DNA of 64,000 nt from Nocardia vulneris (GCF_001613425.1 NZ_BDCI01000022.1:62001-126000), one strand, 5' to 3'. Shown: positions 26,010 through 35,356, counted from the stretch's first letter. Notes: a model not told the origin generated them from the letters alone. A program made the numbers and translations.

Positions 26010-26195
26010 CCGGCGAGTACGGAGACCGCGCGACCCGCGACGCGCGGCACCGCTCGGCGCAATCGGCGATGACCGTCGGTCGGTCGTGGTACGCATAACG
26101 GAGTATTCGGACCAACCCGCCCGCTGACCGCGCGTAGCCGCAGCGTTGACGACGGCACGCGAAAGGCGGCGACCGGACGTTACGAGGAGGGCGCG

Positions 26196-27101
26196 ATGAG
26201 CACGCCACACGATCCGAAACCGACCGGCGCCACCCCGGAACGCCGAGAGAGTGGGCGCGACGATGTCGCGCAGGTGGATTCCTCGTCCGACGCGCCCACG
26301 TCGAACGCGACGGATCCGGCTGCGGCGAGTGCCGTCCCGCCGGCGGATACCGGCTCGGCGCACTCGTCGAGCGGCGCTTCTTCCCCGAGTTTGTCGAAAG
26401 ACGTTGGCACGTCAGAACCTTCGGCGCAGCCGTACACCCCGCCGGTATCGCAGCCCGGGGAATGGTGGCAACCGACCGACGCGCCGGCCGGACCGCTGGG
26501 CGGGCAACCCGGCGGATCGGCGCCGGCCGATCAGCCGTCCTGGGGCGGCAGCCCGTCCCAGGATCAACCCGCGTGGGGGTCGGCCCAACCGTCCTGGGGC
26601 GGCGACCAACCGCCGCCCGGTGGTGGGCAACAACCCGCCTGGGGCACGGCACCCGGCGGGCAATCGTGGAACCCACCGCCGAGCGAGCAGCAGTGGAGCG
26701 CGCAGCAACAGCCGTATCCGGCGTACCCGGGGAGCGGCCCACCACAGGACGCGACGGGCGGCCCGCCGCAGTACCCGCAGGGCGGCATCTACAACTACCC
26801 GCAACCCGATGGGCCACCGCCCGGCGGCTACGGCACCTACCCGCAGCAGGGTTACCAGCCCTACGGCACCCCGCCGCCGCGGTCCGGGTCGCAGGTGTTC
26901 TCCATCGTCGGGTTCGTCTGCGCGGTCATCTCGGTGTTGTTCTGCCCCATCCTGTTCGGGCCGGCGGGCATCATCCTCGGCATCATCGGTCACACAAAGG
27001 GCGAGCCGCTGGGCAAATGGGCGGCGATCGCGGCGGGCGTCGGCATGGTCATCGGCTTCCTGGTGGGGTTCCTGCTCTTCAACGGAGACCTGACCACGTA
27101 A
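26196..27101 (+). CDS. Proline/glutamine-rich membrane protein with a DUF4190-like tail
   Basis: This is a 301 aa protein. About 220 N-terminal residues are low-complexity, rich in Pro, Gln, Gly, Ser and Tyr, with recurring QPSWGG-like and PPGGYG-like units. The C-terminus has two hydrophobic segments, FSIVGFVCAVISVLFCPILF and WAAIAAGVGMVIGFLVGFLLF, separated by the short loop GIIGHTKGE. This matches small DUF4190-type membrane proteins of actinobacteria, whose role is unknown. The ATG follows GAGGAGG. It is probably a cytoplasmically exposed disordered domain anchored in the membrane. Confidence 0.8.
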   Translation: MSTPHDPKPTGATPERRESGRDDVAQVDSSSDAPTSNATDPAAASAVPPADTGSAHSSSGASSPSLSKDVGTSEPSAQPYTPPVSQPGEWWQPTDAPAGPLGGQPGGSAPADQPSWGGSPSQDQPAWGSAQPSWGGDQPPPGGGQQPAWGTAPGGQSWNPPPSEQQWSAQQQPYPAYPGSGPPQDATGGPPQYPQGGIYNYPQPDGPPPGGYGTYPQQGYQPYGTPPPRSGSQVFSIVGFVCAVISVLFCPILFGPAGIILGIIGHTKGEPLGKWAAIAAGVGMVIGFLVGFLLFNGDLTT

Positions 27102-27128
27102 ATTGCTCTGCATGAGCGAGGCGCGGTC

Positions 27129-27791
27129 GTGAGCGGGTTCAGCGGGTTCCCTGTGGCGGGCCTGGATTTCTACGAGGACCTGGAGGCCGACAATTCCAAG
27201 GCCTTCTGGAATGCACACAAAGAGGTGTACGAGACGTCGGTGAAGGCGCCGATGCTGGCGCTGACCACCGAGCTGGAGCCGGCTTTCGGTGCGGCCAAGA
27301 TCTTCCGGCCCTACCGGGACGTGCGCTTCGCCAAGGACAAGACTCCGTACAAGAACCACCAGGGCGCGTATGTGTCCGTGGCGCCGAGCACCGGCTGGTA
27401 CGTGCAGATCGGCGCCGCGGGGCTATATGTCGCGGGTGGCTTCTACGGCGGCTCCTCCGAACAGGTCGCCCAGTTGCGCGCCACCATCGATCACGAGGTC
27501 CGCGGCCCGGAGCTGGAGAAGATCCTGGCGAAGCTGGTCAAGGCGGGATACACGATCGGCGGCGAGCAGCTCAAGACCAAGCCGAAGGGGTACGACGCCG
27601 ACCATCCGCGCATCGGCCTGCTCCGGCACAAAGCCCTGATCTGCCACCGCGAGTTCGGCGCACCACCGTGGCTGGACAAGCCGCGCGCGGCCAAGGAGAT
27701 CCGCACCGCCTGGGAGACGATGCGGCCCCTGGTCGACTGGCTCGGCGCGGTGGTGTCCGGCGCGACTACCCGGTCACCATTGCTGTCCTGA
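27129..27791 (+). CDS. DUF2461 family protein
   Basis: This is a 220 aa soluble protein. The family pattern is present: FYEDLEADNSKAFWNAHKEVYE at the N-terminus, FRPYRDVRFAKDKTPYKNHQ in the middle, and a GYYVQI-like stretch (GWYVQIGAAGLYVAGGFY). Function is unknown across bacteria. The GTG start is supported by a GAGGCG site. It converges on egtD with no intergenic space. It could be a nucleic-acid- or metabolism-linked protein, but nothing here decides that. Confidence 0.85.
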   Translation: MSGFSGFPVAGLDFYEDLEADNSKAFWNAHKEVYETSVKAPMLALTTELEPAFGAAKIFRPYRDVRFAKDKTPYKNHQGAYVSVAPSTGWYVQIGAAGLYVAGGFYGGSSEQVAQLRATIDHEVRGPELEKILAKLVKAGYTIGGEQLKTKPKGYDADHPRIGLLRHKALICHREFGAPPWLDKPRAAKEIRTAWETMRPLVDWLGAVVSGATTRSPLLS

Positions 27792-28763
27792 TCACTCGCG
27801 GGCCGCGAGGAACAGCGCGAAACGATCGTCCGGGTCGGTCCACACCTGTTCGGTGGCGAACCCGGCGCTGCCCAGTTCCGCGGTGAGCCCGTCGATCCGG
27901 AACTTCGCCGAGATCTCGGTGCGCAGCTGCTCGCCTGCGGCGAAACGCACGGTGAGATCCAGGTCGCGGACCGTGACCGTCATGTCTTCGGTGGCGGCCA
28001 AACGCATTTCGATCCATTCCTGTTCGGCGTCCCACAGCGCGAGGTGCTCGAACTTCTCCGGCGCGAAGTCGGCGCCGAGCCGGGAGTTCAAGACGTGCAG
28101 CACGTTCCGATTGAATTCGGCGGTGACGCCGGCCGCGTCGTCGTAGGCCGGGACCAGCACGGCCGGATCGATGACCAGCCCGGCACCGAGCAGCAACTGC
28201 TCCCCCGGTTCGAGCACCTCGTAGATGCTGCGCAGGAATTCGGCACGCTCGGCCGGGACCAGGTTACCGATGGTGCCGCCGAGGAAGGCAATCATCCGGC
28301 GGCCGCCGCCGGGCAGGTTGTGCAGCGTATCGGTGAAATCGCTGACCACGCCATGCACGGCGAGGCCGGGGAAATCCGCCGCGATCTCGTCCGCCGCGGC
28401 GCGCAGCGCGGCGGACGAGACATCCTGTGGCACATACGTCTTCAGCGGCCCCTCGGTGGTCAACGCGGTGAGCAGCAGCCGGGTCTTGGCGGCCGAGCCC
28501 GCACCCAATTCGACGAGCACCTCGGCCTGAGCGACCCTGGCGATCTCGCCGACCACCCGCTCCAGCAGCGCGCGTTCGGTCCGCGTCGGGTAGTACTCCG
28601 GCAGTTCGGTGATCTGCTCGAACAGCTCACTGCCGCGTGCGTCGTAGAACCACTTGGGCGGCAACCACTTCGGGTCCGCGGTGAGCCCGAGCCGGGCATC
28701 GGTGCGCAACGCGGTGGTGAGATCGTCGTCGGATAGGTGGATCTCCAGCGTCGGTGCGGTCAT
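27792..28763 (-). CDS. egtD: Histidine N-alpha-methyltransferase EgtD (ergothioneine)
   Basis: This is a 323 aa SAM-dependent enzyme converting histidine to hercynine. Signatures are KWLPPKWFYDARGSELFEQI, TELPEYYPTRTERALL, the SAM loop VELGAGSAAKTRLLL, and FLGGTIGNLVPAERAEFL. The length matches the mycobacterial enzyme (about 321 aa from memory). The ATG overlaps the egtC stop, so it is the last gene of the egtA-B-C-D group. Ergothioneine is a thiol antioxidant of actinobacteria. Confidence 0.95.
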   Translation of the reverse strand: MTAPTLEIHLSDDDLTTALRTDARLGLTADPKWLPPKWFYDARGSELFEQITELPEYYPTRTERALLERVVGEIARVAQAEVLVELGAGSAAKTRLLLTALTTEGPLKTYVPQDVSSAALRAAADEIAADFPGLAVHGVVSDFTDTLHNLPGGGRRMIAFLGGTIGNLVPAERAEFLRSIYEVLEPGEQLLLGAGLVIDPAVLVPAYDDAAGVTAEFNRNVLHVLNSRLGADFAPEKFEHLALWDAEQEWIEMRLAATEDMTVTVRDLDLTVRFAAGEQLRTEISAKFRIDGLTAELGSAGFATEQVWTDPDDRFALFLAARE

Positions 28764-29593
28764 CGCGAAAGGCCTTTCATGCCGTCGAGCAGCGGGGTGA
28801 TGGACAGGTGGCCCGGGCGCGCGGTCACCAGGCTGTGGTCGGGGATCGGCTGCCACCGCGGGTCGTCGTCGTACGGTTCGGAGGACAGCACCGCCGCGGT
28901 GTCGGTCACCAGGGCGGACAGGGAGTGGTAAACCGTGCTCGCCCAGAGGGTTTCGCCGTCGGAGAGCAACAGGTTGAGCCGCGCGTCCGGCACGTGCTTG
29001 CGCACCGCGGTCACCAGCAGGCCGAGCGCCGCTTCCGGCGTCTCGGTGAAGCCGCCGGGCTGTGTCCCGGCGAGCAACTGCTGCAACAACACCCAGAGTG
29101 TCGCCGCGTCGGTGGGCGCCTCCGCGTCGAGCAGGAGGATCGTCTCGAACAGCCGGGTCGCGCCGAATTGCGTGGCAGCGACGTCCAGATCGGACGACAC
29201 CGCGGTGAGCGCACGCCGCCAATCCGGCACTGTGCCGTTGTGACTGAACGCCCATCGGTCCCAGGTGAACGGCGCGCACGCCGCCCGCTCGATCGGCATG
29301 CCGACCGTCGCGGACCGGATCGAGCCGAGCACGGCAGTCGAATGCAGTTGCGGCAGTACCTCTTCCACGGCAGGGTCGGTCCAGATCGGCGCGGCGTTGC
29401 GGTACCGGCTGACGGCTGGCGCCCCGTTTTCGGCGGCCCGCCACCACGCGACACCGAACCCGTCGGCGTTGATCGCGCCGCCACCACGCATCTCGCGCGG
29501 GGCCCACGCCTGCGTGCGCAGCGAATGGTCACCGCGCGTGAGCATGTCGCCGACGCCGACCTCCGGGCCGAGGTAGCCGAGATGCCGGCACAT
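28760..29593 (-). CDS. egtC: Gamma-glutamyl-hercynylcysteine sulfoxide hydrolase EgtC
   Basis: This is a 277 aa class II glutamine-amidotransferase-fold enzyme that removes glutamate from the ergothioneine intermediate. The start MCRHLGY places the catalytic Cys at position 2, which fixes ATG 29593 against the longer reading to 29866. Other amidase features are NADGFGVAWW, LGSIRSATVG and FSHNGTVPDW. The stop overlaps the egtD start; egtB lies 31 bases upstream. Confidence 0.94.
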   Translation of the reverse strand: MCRHLGYLGPEVGVGDMLTRGDHSLRTQAWAPREMRGGGAINADGFGVAWWRAAENGAPAVSRYRNAAPIWTDPAVEEVLPQLHSTAVLGSIRSATVGMPIERAACAPFTWDRWAFSHNGTVPDWRRALTAVSSDLDVAATQFGATRLFETILLLDAEAPTDAATLWVLLQQLLAGTQPGGFTETPEAALGLLVTAVRKHVPDARLNLLLSDGETLWASTVYHSLSALVTDTAAVLSSEPYDDDPRWQPIPDHSLVTARPGHLSITPLLDGMKGLSR

Positions 29594-29624
29594 CAGCGAA
29601 CACCGCCCGCCGGCCGTGCCGCGC

Positions 29625-30971
29625 TCACGCGCCTTCTCCGGCGCGCAGGTCGCGGGCCAGCCGGAAACCGGCGAAGATCTGCCGCCGGATCGGGTGGTCC
29701 CAGTTGCGGAAAGTGCTGCGGCAGGCCACCGGATCGGTGCCGAACGAACCGCCGCGCAGCACCCGGTAGTCACCGCCGAAGAAGACCTCGGAGTACTCGC
29801 GGTAGGGGAACGCGCGGAACCCCGGATACGGGTCGAAGCCCGAGGACGTCCATTCCCAGACGTCACCGATCAGCTGGTGCACCCCGGCGGGCGTCGCGCC
29901 CTCCGGGTAGGCGCCGACATCGGCCGGTTCCAGGTGACGCTGACCGAGATTCGCGGTGTGCTCGTCGGGTTCGGTATCGCCCCAGGGGAATCGGCGTTCG
30001 GCGCCGGTGGCCGGGTCGTATCGCGCGGCTTTCTCCCATTCCGCCTCGGTCGGCAGGCGTTTGCCCGCCCAGTTCGCGTAGGCCTCGGCCTCGAACCAGC
30101 AGACATGCACCACCGGCTGATGCGGCCGCAACGGCGTCATCACGCCGAACACCCGCCGCCACCAGTGCCCGGCCGGATCGCGCTCCCAGAACTGCGGCGC
30201 GGTCAGTTCCGCCTCCTGGCGATGGGCCCAGCCCCGCTCCGACCACAGCTCGGGACGGTCGTAGCCACCGTCGTCGAGGAAGGCGAGGTACTGCTCATTG
30301 GTCACCAGGGCCGCGTCGATCGCGAAGCCGGGCAGCCGAATCCGGTGCGCGGGGCGCTCGTTGTCCAGGGCCCACGGTTCGGTGTCGGTGCCCATGGTGA
30401 ATTCGCCTGCGGGCACGACGACTTCACCGCCGACGGGGGCGGCGACGGTGGGCACCGCGCGCGCCCGCAGCACCGGCGCGCCGGTGCGCAGCTGATGGGT
30501 GGCCAGCATGGTCTCGTCGTGCTGCTGCTCGTGCTGGGCGATCATGCCGAACGCGAAGCCGCGGTCCACCAGCGGTGCACCGCGTAAGTCGCTGCGGTCC
30601 AGCACATCCCACACCTTGTCGCGCACGGTGCCGACGTAGTCGCGCGCCTGTGCCGGATCCAGCAGGGGCAGCGTGGGGCGGTTCGCCCTGGCGTGTTTGA
30701 ACGCGTCGTAGAGTTCGTCGATATCGGCGCGGACGGCGTCGCGACCGCCGACATCGCGGACCAGCCACAGCTCTTCCTGGTTACCGATGTGCGCGAGGTC
30801 CCACACCAGCGGGCTCATCAATCGCGAATGTTGTGCCACCAGTTCGGCTTCGTCGATGCAGTCGGTCAGGGCGAGGGTGCGGCGCCGGGCCCGGGCGAGC
30901 ACCTCGGCGATCCGATCGCGTAGTCGTTCGGCGCCGGAATTGTCGGCGGAGGGCAGGTAATGGACGGTCAC
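29625..30971 (-). CDS. egtB: Hercynine oxygenase EgtB (sulfoxide synthase)
   Basis: This is a non-haem iron enzyme of 448 aa joining gamma-glutamylcysteine to hercynine with oxygen. The N-terminal DinB-like domain carries the iron motif AQHEQQHDETM and an upstream His in VWDLAHIGNQEELWL. The C-terminal formylglycine-generating-enzyme-like domain contains WFEAEAYANWAGKRLPTEAEW, GDVWEWTSSGFDPYPGF and DYRVLRGGSF. The GTG at 30971 has GGAG seven bases upstream, so the long reading to 31136 is rejected. The enzyme is specific to the aerobic ergothioneine pathway. Confidence 0.95.
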   Translation of the reverse strand: MTVHYLPSADNSGAERLRDRIAEVLARARRRTLALTDCIDEAELVAQHSRLMSPLVWDLAHIGNQEELWLVRDVGGRDAVRADIDELYDAFKHARANRPTLPLLDPAQARDYVGTVRDKVWDVLDRSDLRGAPLVDRGFAFGMIAQHEQQHDETMLATHQLRTGAPVLRARAVPTVAAPVGGEVVVPAGEFTMGTDTEPWALDNERPAHRIRLPGFAIDAALVTNEQYLAFLDDGGYDRPELWSERGWAHRQEAELTAPQFWERDPAGHWWRRVFGVMTPLRPHQPVVHVCWFEAEAYANWAGKRLPTEAEWEKAARYDPATGAERRFPWGDTEPDEHTANLGQRHLEPADVGAYPEGATPAGVHQLIGDVWEWTSSGFDPYPGFRAFPYREYSEVFFGGDYRVLRGGSFGTDPVACRSTFRNWDHPIRRQIFAGFRLARDLRAGEGA

Positions 30972-31143
30972 GGTAGGTCTCCGGGGTTGGTTCCTGTCGG
31001 CCGCGCGCCGACCGCGGTGCGGCCGGACGCGAGCGCGCGCGGGGCCACGCGAGCCCCGCTCTGGTCGGGAGTCGGATACGTGTGGGCGTGGCCGGGCGGC
31101 GGCAGGCCGCCCGCCGGGCCACCGTGTCGCGGACACGTCCGGA

Positions 31144-32496
31144 TCACCGGGGTGCTCCTCGACCGCCTACCTCTGTGCTGACCGCGGCATCCGCCGCGGT
31201 GGGTGGGCGGCCGCTGCGACATCGTCGCGCGGCGAATTCGATCAGCCGGGCGGCCTCGGCGCTGCGCGCGTGCGCCGCGGCGAGGGTGAGCAGTTCGACC
31301 GCCACCGACCGGATGTCGGGGTCGGCCAGGCCATATCGGGCGGCGTCCAGCCAATGTCCGGCCAGCGGCGCGGCGACCGCGGTCGCCGCGGCCACCACCG
31401 TTTCCGCGGACATCAGTGCGTCGACGACATGGATCGGCACGGCCCAGGCGTCACCGGGCTGCGCGTCGAGATAGCGGACCTCCAGGTAGCCGGCGGCGCG
31501 GACCGGCGGGAAGAGCGTGGTGAGGTGATAGTCGAGATCGTGGCGGCCGGGCCTGCGGCCCACCTCGTCGTCCAAGGCGCCGGAGAGCCAGTCGGCGAAG
31601 GTCGCGCCGGGCGGCGGCAACCAGCCGGTGTCGGTGCGGTGGCCGTTGCCGGCGGGCACGTCGTCGTCGGGTCTTCGGACGCACAGCAGCGGCACGTCGA
31701 GCGCCCATCTGCTGTAGCCACGGATCGGATCGGCCCAATCCATCAGCGGGGGCCGGGTCCTGGCGTTGTCCAGGCGCAGCCAGGCCCGCATGCGCTGCGA
31801 GGCCCACTCCCCCGGCGGGGCCCCGCGCAACGTGGGCGAGCAGGCGAAGGCGGCCAGCAACGCCGGACCGACGGCATACAGTGCCGTCCAGCGGGCGGCG
31901 ATCTCGGCCCGATCGGCGCCGGCGTCCACCGCGACCTGGGTCGCCGCGGTATTGCACATCATGAGTTTGCCGTAGGGGCCGATCCCGCTGAATGTCTGTT
32001 CCATGGCGCGATAGCGCGGCAGCTGGAGTAGGCGTTTGGGTCTGCGGTCCGCGTCGGCGGCAACGGAAACGGTCCGGATGGACCGGGATTCGAGGAGTTC
32101 CCGCAATCGGCGGGCATCGTCGCGAAGCGAAAGACACAGCTGCGCGGCATCAGCGAACGGTGCGCTGGACAATTCGATCTGACCACCGGGTTCGATGGTG
32201 ACCCGGCTGCCCCCTGGCAACGCTAGCGCCGGAGAATCGGGGGCGATGGACCGTGGTGCGTAGGGTCCGAGGGCATCCGCAAGGGCAGTCAGCTGCGGAC
32301 GCGGGGCGGCCGAGGGGCCTGACGTCGAACACTCACCCTGCACGGTGAGCCATTCCAGTTCGGCGCCGATCAGCGCGGGTGGCCCCTGCTTGAAACAGAC
32401 ACCCCCGATATAGGCCTCGGCGGCGGCTCGCGAACCGAGCTCCGGATCGTGGCTTACGCGGCTGACCAGCTCCGAGTGTTCCAGCGTGACCGCCAT
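31144..32496 (-). CDS. egtA: Glutamate-cysteine ligase EgtA
   Basis: This is a 450 aa GCS2-type ligase supplying gamma-glutamylcysteine. Signatures are IGAELEWLTVQ, TIEPGGQIELSSAPF, YGKLMMCNTAATQVAVDAG and LEVRYLDAQPGDAW. The ATG follows GGAGG at five bases. It is first of the minus-strand group egtA, B, C, D. A gap of 172 bases before egtB may hold a second promoter. The partner lyase gene is divergent. Confidence 0.93.
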   Translation of the reverse strand: MAVTLEHSELVSRVSHDPELGSRAAAEAYIGGVCFKQGPPALIGAELEWLTVQGECSTSGPSAAPRPQLTALADALGPYAPRSIAPDSPALALPGGSRVTIEPGGQIELSSAPFADAAQLCLSLRDDARRLRELLESRSIRTVSVAADADRRPKRLLQLPRYRAMEQTFSGIGPYGKLMMCNTAATQVAVDAGADRAEIAARWTALYAVGPALLAAFACSPTLRGAPPGEWASQRMRAWLRLDNARTRPPLMDWADPIRGYSRWALDVPLLCVRRPDDDVPAGNGHRTDTGWLPPPGATFADWLSGALDDEVGRRPGRHDLDYHLTTLFPPVRAAGYLEVRYLDAQPGDAWAVPIHVVDALMSAETVVAAATAVAAPLAGHWLDAARYGLADPDIRSVAVELLTLAAAHARSAEAARLIEFAARRCRSGRPPTAADAAVSTEVGGRGAPR

Positions 32497-32686
32497 ACCA
32501 ACCTCCAGTGTGGATCCGAGCGCTGTGGTTTCGTGTCCGCCGTTGTGCTGTTATCGCGACGTTGTGGTGTCGTGCCCCGCGCGTTGCGATCTCTCCAGAG
32601 TAGCGAGGGGCACCGACAAGAATCTGACGGAAATCTGAATACGGCGCCCACCAGGCCGCGCGGTCACGCCAACTACTGTCGCAGGC

Positions 32687-33871
32687 ATGCTGGATCATGA
32701 TCGCGTCCGAGCCGATACACCCGGTTGCGCCCCCGGCGCCGAACCGGGGCAGGTCTTCCTCGACAGTGCCGGCTCGTCGCTGCCGCCGCGGGTCGTCCTG
32801 GACACCGTCATCGCCCATCTGCGGCGCGAATCCGAGATCGGTGGCTATCGCGCGGCGAACGAGCGGCTCGACGATCTCGCGGACGTGAAAACCGCGATCG
32901 GCGCGCTCATCAACGCCGCGCCGGCCAGTATCGCGTTGAGCGACAGCGCCTCTCGGTCCTGGGCCGACTTCTTCTACGCGATCCCGCTGGCCCCGGGCGA
33001 TCGCATCCTGATCTCCGAGGCCGACTACGCGAGCAACGCCATCGCGGCGCTGCAGCGCGCCCGCGCGAGCGGGGCCACGGTCGAGACGATTCCCAGCGAC
33101 CACACCGGGCAGATCGATCTCGACGCGCTGACCGCGCTGGTCGACGAGCGGGTGCGGCTGGTCTCGCTGCTGCACGTGCCCACCAACGGCGGCCTGGTCA
33201 ACCCGGTCGCCGAGGCGACCCGGATCGCGCGGTCGGTGGGTGCGCTGGTGCTGCTGGACGCCTGCCAGTCGACCGGGCAGCTGCCGATCGACGTCACCGC
33301 GTGGGACGTGGACGCGCTCTCGGCCACCGGGCGCAAATGGCTGCGCGGCCCGCGCGGCACCGGATTCCTTTATGTCCGACCGGAATTGGCCACCTCCCTG
33401 GAACCGCAGCGACTCGACCTGCACAGCGCGCAGTGGTCCGGTCCGGACGAATACCGGCTCGCGCCCGACGCGAGCCGTTTCGAGTTCTGGGAGTGCGATG
33501 TCGCCGCGCGGCTCGGCCTCGGCGCCGCGGTGCGCTATCTGCTCGAGCTCGGTCCCGAGAACGTGTACGCGGCCGTCGCCGAACGCTCGGCGTATCTACG
33601 CAAGGCGCTGCCGGAGATTCCCGGAGTCACGGTGCGCGACATCGGCATTCGGCACAGCGGCACGGTGTCGTTCACCGTCGACGGCCACGAGCCGATCGCC
33701 GTGCGCGACCGGCTCGCCGAGCGCGACATCACCGTGACGGTGAGCCACGCCGGTTCCACCCTGCTGGACATGACGGCGCGCGGACTGGCCTCCGTTGTCC
33801 GCGCGTCTGCGCACTACTTCGTGAGCTTCGCGGAACTGGACAGGTTCGTCGCCGCGGTCGCCGACCTGTAG
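32687..33871 (+). CDS. egtE: Class V PLP aminotransferase, probable ergothioneine C-S lyase EgtE
   Basis: This is a 394 aa fold I PLP enzyme. The PLP lysine is in SATGRKWLRGPRGTGFLY. The pocket Asp/Gln lies in VLLDACQSTGQLPIDV, and the N-terminal FLDSAGSSLPPRVV is typical of the class. In mycobacteria EgtE, a class V member, cleaves hercynylcysteine sulfoxide to ergothioneine. The adjacency to egtA makes that role likely, although the gene is divergent rather than the fifth gene of one operon. A cysteine-desulfurase-like or kynureninase-like activity cannot be excluded from sequence alone. Confidence 0.78.
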   Translation: MLDHDRVRADTPGCAPGAEPGQVFLDSAGSSLPPRVVLDTVIAHLRRESEIGGYRAANERLDDLADVKTAIGALINAAPASIALSDSASRSWADFFYAIPLAPGDRILISEADYASNAIAALQRARASGATVETIPSDHTGQIDLDALTALVDERVRLVSLLHVPTNGGLVNPVAEATRIARSVGALVLLDACQSTGQLPIDVTAWDVDALSATGRKWLRGPRGTGFLYVRPELATSLEPQRLDLHSAQWSGPDEYRLAPDASRFEFWECDVAARLGLGAAVRYLLELGPENVYAAVAERSAYLRKALPEIPGVTVRDIGIRHSGTVSFTVDGHEPIAVRDRLAERDITVTVSHAGSTLLDMTARGLASVVRASAHYFVSFAELDRFVAAVADL

Positions 33872-33905
33872 TCGGCGGCTCGGTGGCCTTGCGCCGCAAC
33901 GATGT

Positions 33906-34469
33906 TCAGGACAGGTGCAGATCCAGCGCGCGGTCGACCAGTGCACGCACGTCGACCGTCGGGCCCACCAGCGCCAGACTGCGATTGGCCCGCAGTGCGG
34001 CGATCCCGTGCAGGTTGGTCCACAGCGCGATCGCCCGCTGCGCCGGATCGGCCGCACCGGGCCCCGCCGCGCCGACCAGCGCCGCGAACCGCCCGTACAG
34101 CGGCAGCGTGGTCCCGCGCAGGTTCTCCCCGGAACCCTCCAGCAGATCGTGGCGGAACATCAGGGTGAACATCTCCGGCCGCTCGCCCGCGAACTCGACG
34201 TAGGCCACGCTCATCCGCGCCAGCCGCTCGCGCGTCGGCGCGGAGTCCACGTCCACGGCCGCGAAGCGGTCGATGAGATCGGCGAAGCCGCGGGCCGCGA
34301 CGGCCGCCAGCAGCGCACGGTGGGTCGGGAAATGCCGGCGCGGTGCCCCATGTGAGACACCGGCGGCCCGCGTGATCGCCCGAAGTCCCAATTGCGCCGC
34401 GCCCACCTCTTCGAGCAGGTCGACGCCCGCGTCGACCAGGCGTTCCCGCAGCGGCTGAGTCTCGACCAT
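33906..34469 (-). CDS. TetR family regulator of the adjacent acyltransferase
   Basis: This is a 187 aa repressor. The helix-turn-helix region reads LRERLVDAGVDLLEEVGAAQ and ITRAAGVSHGAPRRHFPTHRALLAAV. The C-terminal half fits the TetR_C_33/WHG subgroup (MFTLMFRHDLLEGSGENL, ALWTNLHGIAAL). ATG 34469 is immediately followed upstream by an operator half, and two perfect palindromes lie between it and the divergent plsC-like gene. This implies repression of both genes. The longer start at 34493 would place the operator inside the coding region. Confidence 0.85.
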   Translation of the reverse strand: MVETQPLRERLVDAGVDLLEEVGAAQLGLRAITRAAGVSHGAPRRHFPTHRALLAAVAARGFADLIDRFAAVDVDSAPTRERLARMSVAYVEFAGERPEMFTLMFRHDLLEGSGENLRGTTLPLYGRFAALVGAAGPGAADPAQRAIALWTNLHGIAALRANRSLALVGPTVDVRALVDRALDLHLS

Positions 34470-34484
34470 GCAGACATTGTCTAC
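34470..34484. promoter_or_regulatory. Operator copy 1 for the TetR regulator
   Basis: GCAGACATTGTCTAC differs at one base from the palindrome GTAGACAnTGTCTAC seen twice nearby. It abuts the regulator start. Confidence 0.7.
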
Positions 34485-34513
34485 GGATCGCATCCATTCT
34501 CCCTACTTCGGGC

Positions 34514-34528
34514 GTAGACACTGTCTAC
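34514..34528. promoter_or_regulatory. Operator copy 2 for the TetR regulator
   Basis: GTAGACACTGTCTAC is a perfect 7-1-7 palindrome midway in the divergent promoter. Confidence 0.85.
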
Positions 34529-34537
34529 TATCGTGCG

Positions 34538-34552
34538 GTAGACAATGTCTAC
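34538..34552. promoter_or_regulatory. Operator copy 3 for the TetR regulator
   Basis: GTAGACAATGTCTAC is a perfect 7-1-7 palindrome, centred 24 bases from copy 2 and just upstream of the plsC-like ribosome site. Confidence 0.85.
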
Positions 34553-34573
34553 CAAATCTTCCAGGAGGTCTTC

Positions 34574-35227
34574 GTGTGGTACTGGCTCTTCAAGTACGTC
34601 TTCCTCGGCCCCGTATTGCGGGTGCTGGGTAGGCCCGAAATCGAAGGGCTGGACCAGGTTCCGCGCACCGGGCCGGTGATCATCGCGGCCAACCACCTCG
34701 CGGTGATCGACTCGCTGTACCTGGCCCTCGTGCTGCCGCGGCGCGCCACCTTCCTGGCCAAGCAGGAGTACTTCACCGGCACCGGCCTGCGCGGGCGCTG
34801 CCAGCGCTGGTTCTTCTCGGTCTCCGGGCAGGTGCCGGTGAACCGGACCGGCGGCAGCGCCGCGGCCGACGCGCTGGCCGCCGCGACCCGGATCCTGGAA
34901 TCCGGCGGTGTCTGGGCGATTCATCCCGAGGGCACCCGTTCTCCGGACGGGCGCGTCTACCGCGGTCGCACCGGCACCCTGCGGGTCGCGATGGCGACCG
35001 GCGCACCGGTGATCCCGGTCGTGCTTTCCGGCACCGACCGCGTCAACCCCCGTGGCGCCCGGCTCCCCCGCTTCGGCAAGGTGCGGATCAGCTTCGGCGC
35101 CCCGCGCTACTACCTGCCCGCCGACCAGCACCGCGCCGCGCGTACCGCGACCGACGAGTTGATGCGGGAGATGGCCGCACGCTCCGGCCGGCACTACGTC
35201 GACCAGTACGCCGCCACCTTCCGCTGA
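34574..35227 (+). CDS. 1-acyl-sn-glycerol-3-phosphate acyltransferase (PlsC-like)
   Basis: This is a membrane-associated acyltransferase of 217 aa. The catalytic HX4D is at about residues 41-46 (NHLAVIDSLYL). The second block is AKQEYFTG, the substrate-binding block is HPEGTRSPDG, and the last is APVIPVVLSGTD. It acylates lysophosphatidate or a related lipid acceptor. The GTG start follows AGGAGG. The promoter is shared with a divergent TetR and carries palindromic operators, so expression is probably induced by a lipid-like ligand. Confidence 0.9.
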   Translation: MWYWLFKYVFLGPVLRVLGRPEIEGLDQVPRTGPVIIAANHLAVIDSLYLALVLPRRATFLAKQEYFTGTGLRGRCQRWFFSVSGQVPVNRTGGSAAADALAAATRILESGGVWAIHPEGTRSPDGRVYRGRTGTLRVAMATGAPVIPVVLSGTDRVNPRGARLPRFGKVRISFGAPRYYLPADQHRAARTATDELMREMAARSGRHYVDQYAATFR

Positions 35228-35356
35228 GCCCGCACGCCGACCCGCGACACTCCAGCAACCGCCGACACGCTGGAAAGGGTTAACGCCACGCGGGAATGGC
35301 GGGATAGTGGGGTGCAGGCCGGCAGGCGGCCGGAGCCGGTGATGAGGGAGTAGACG

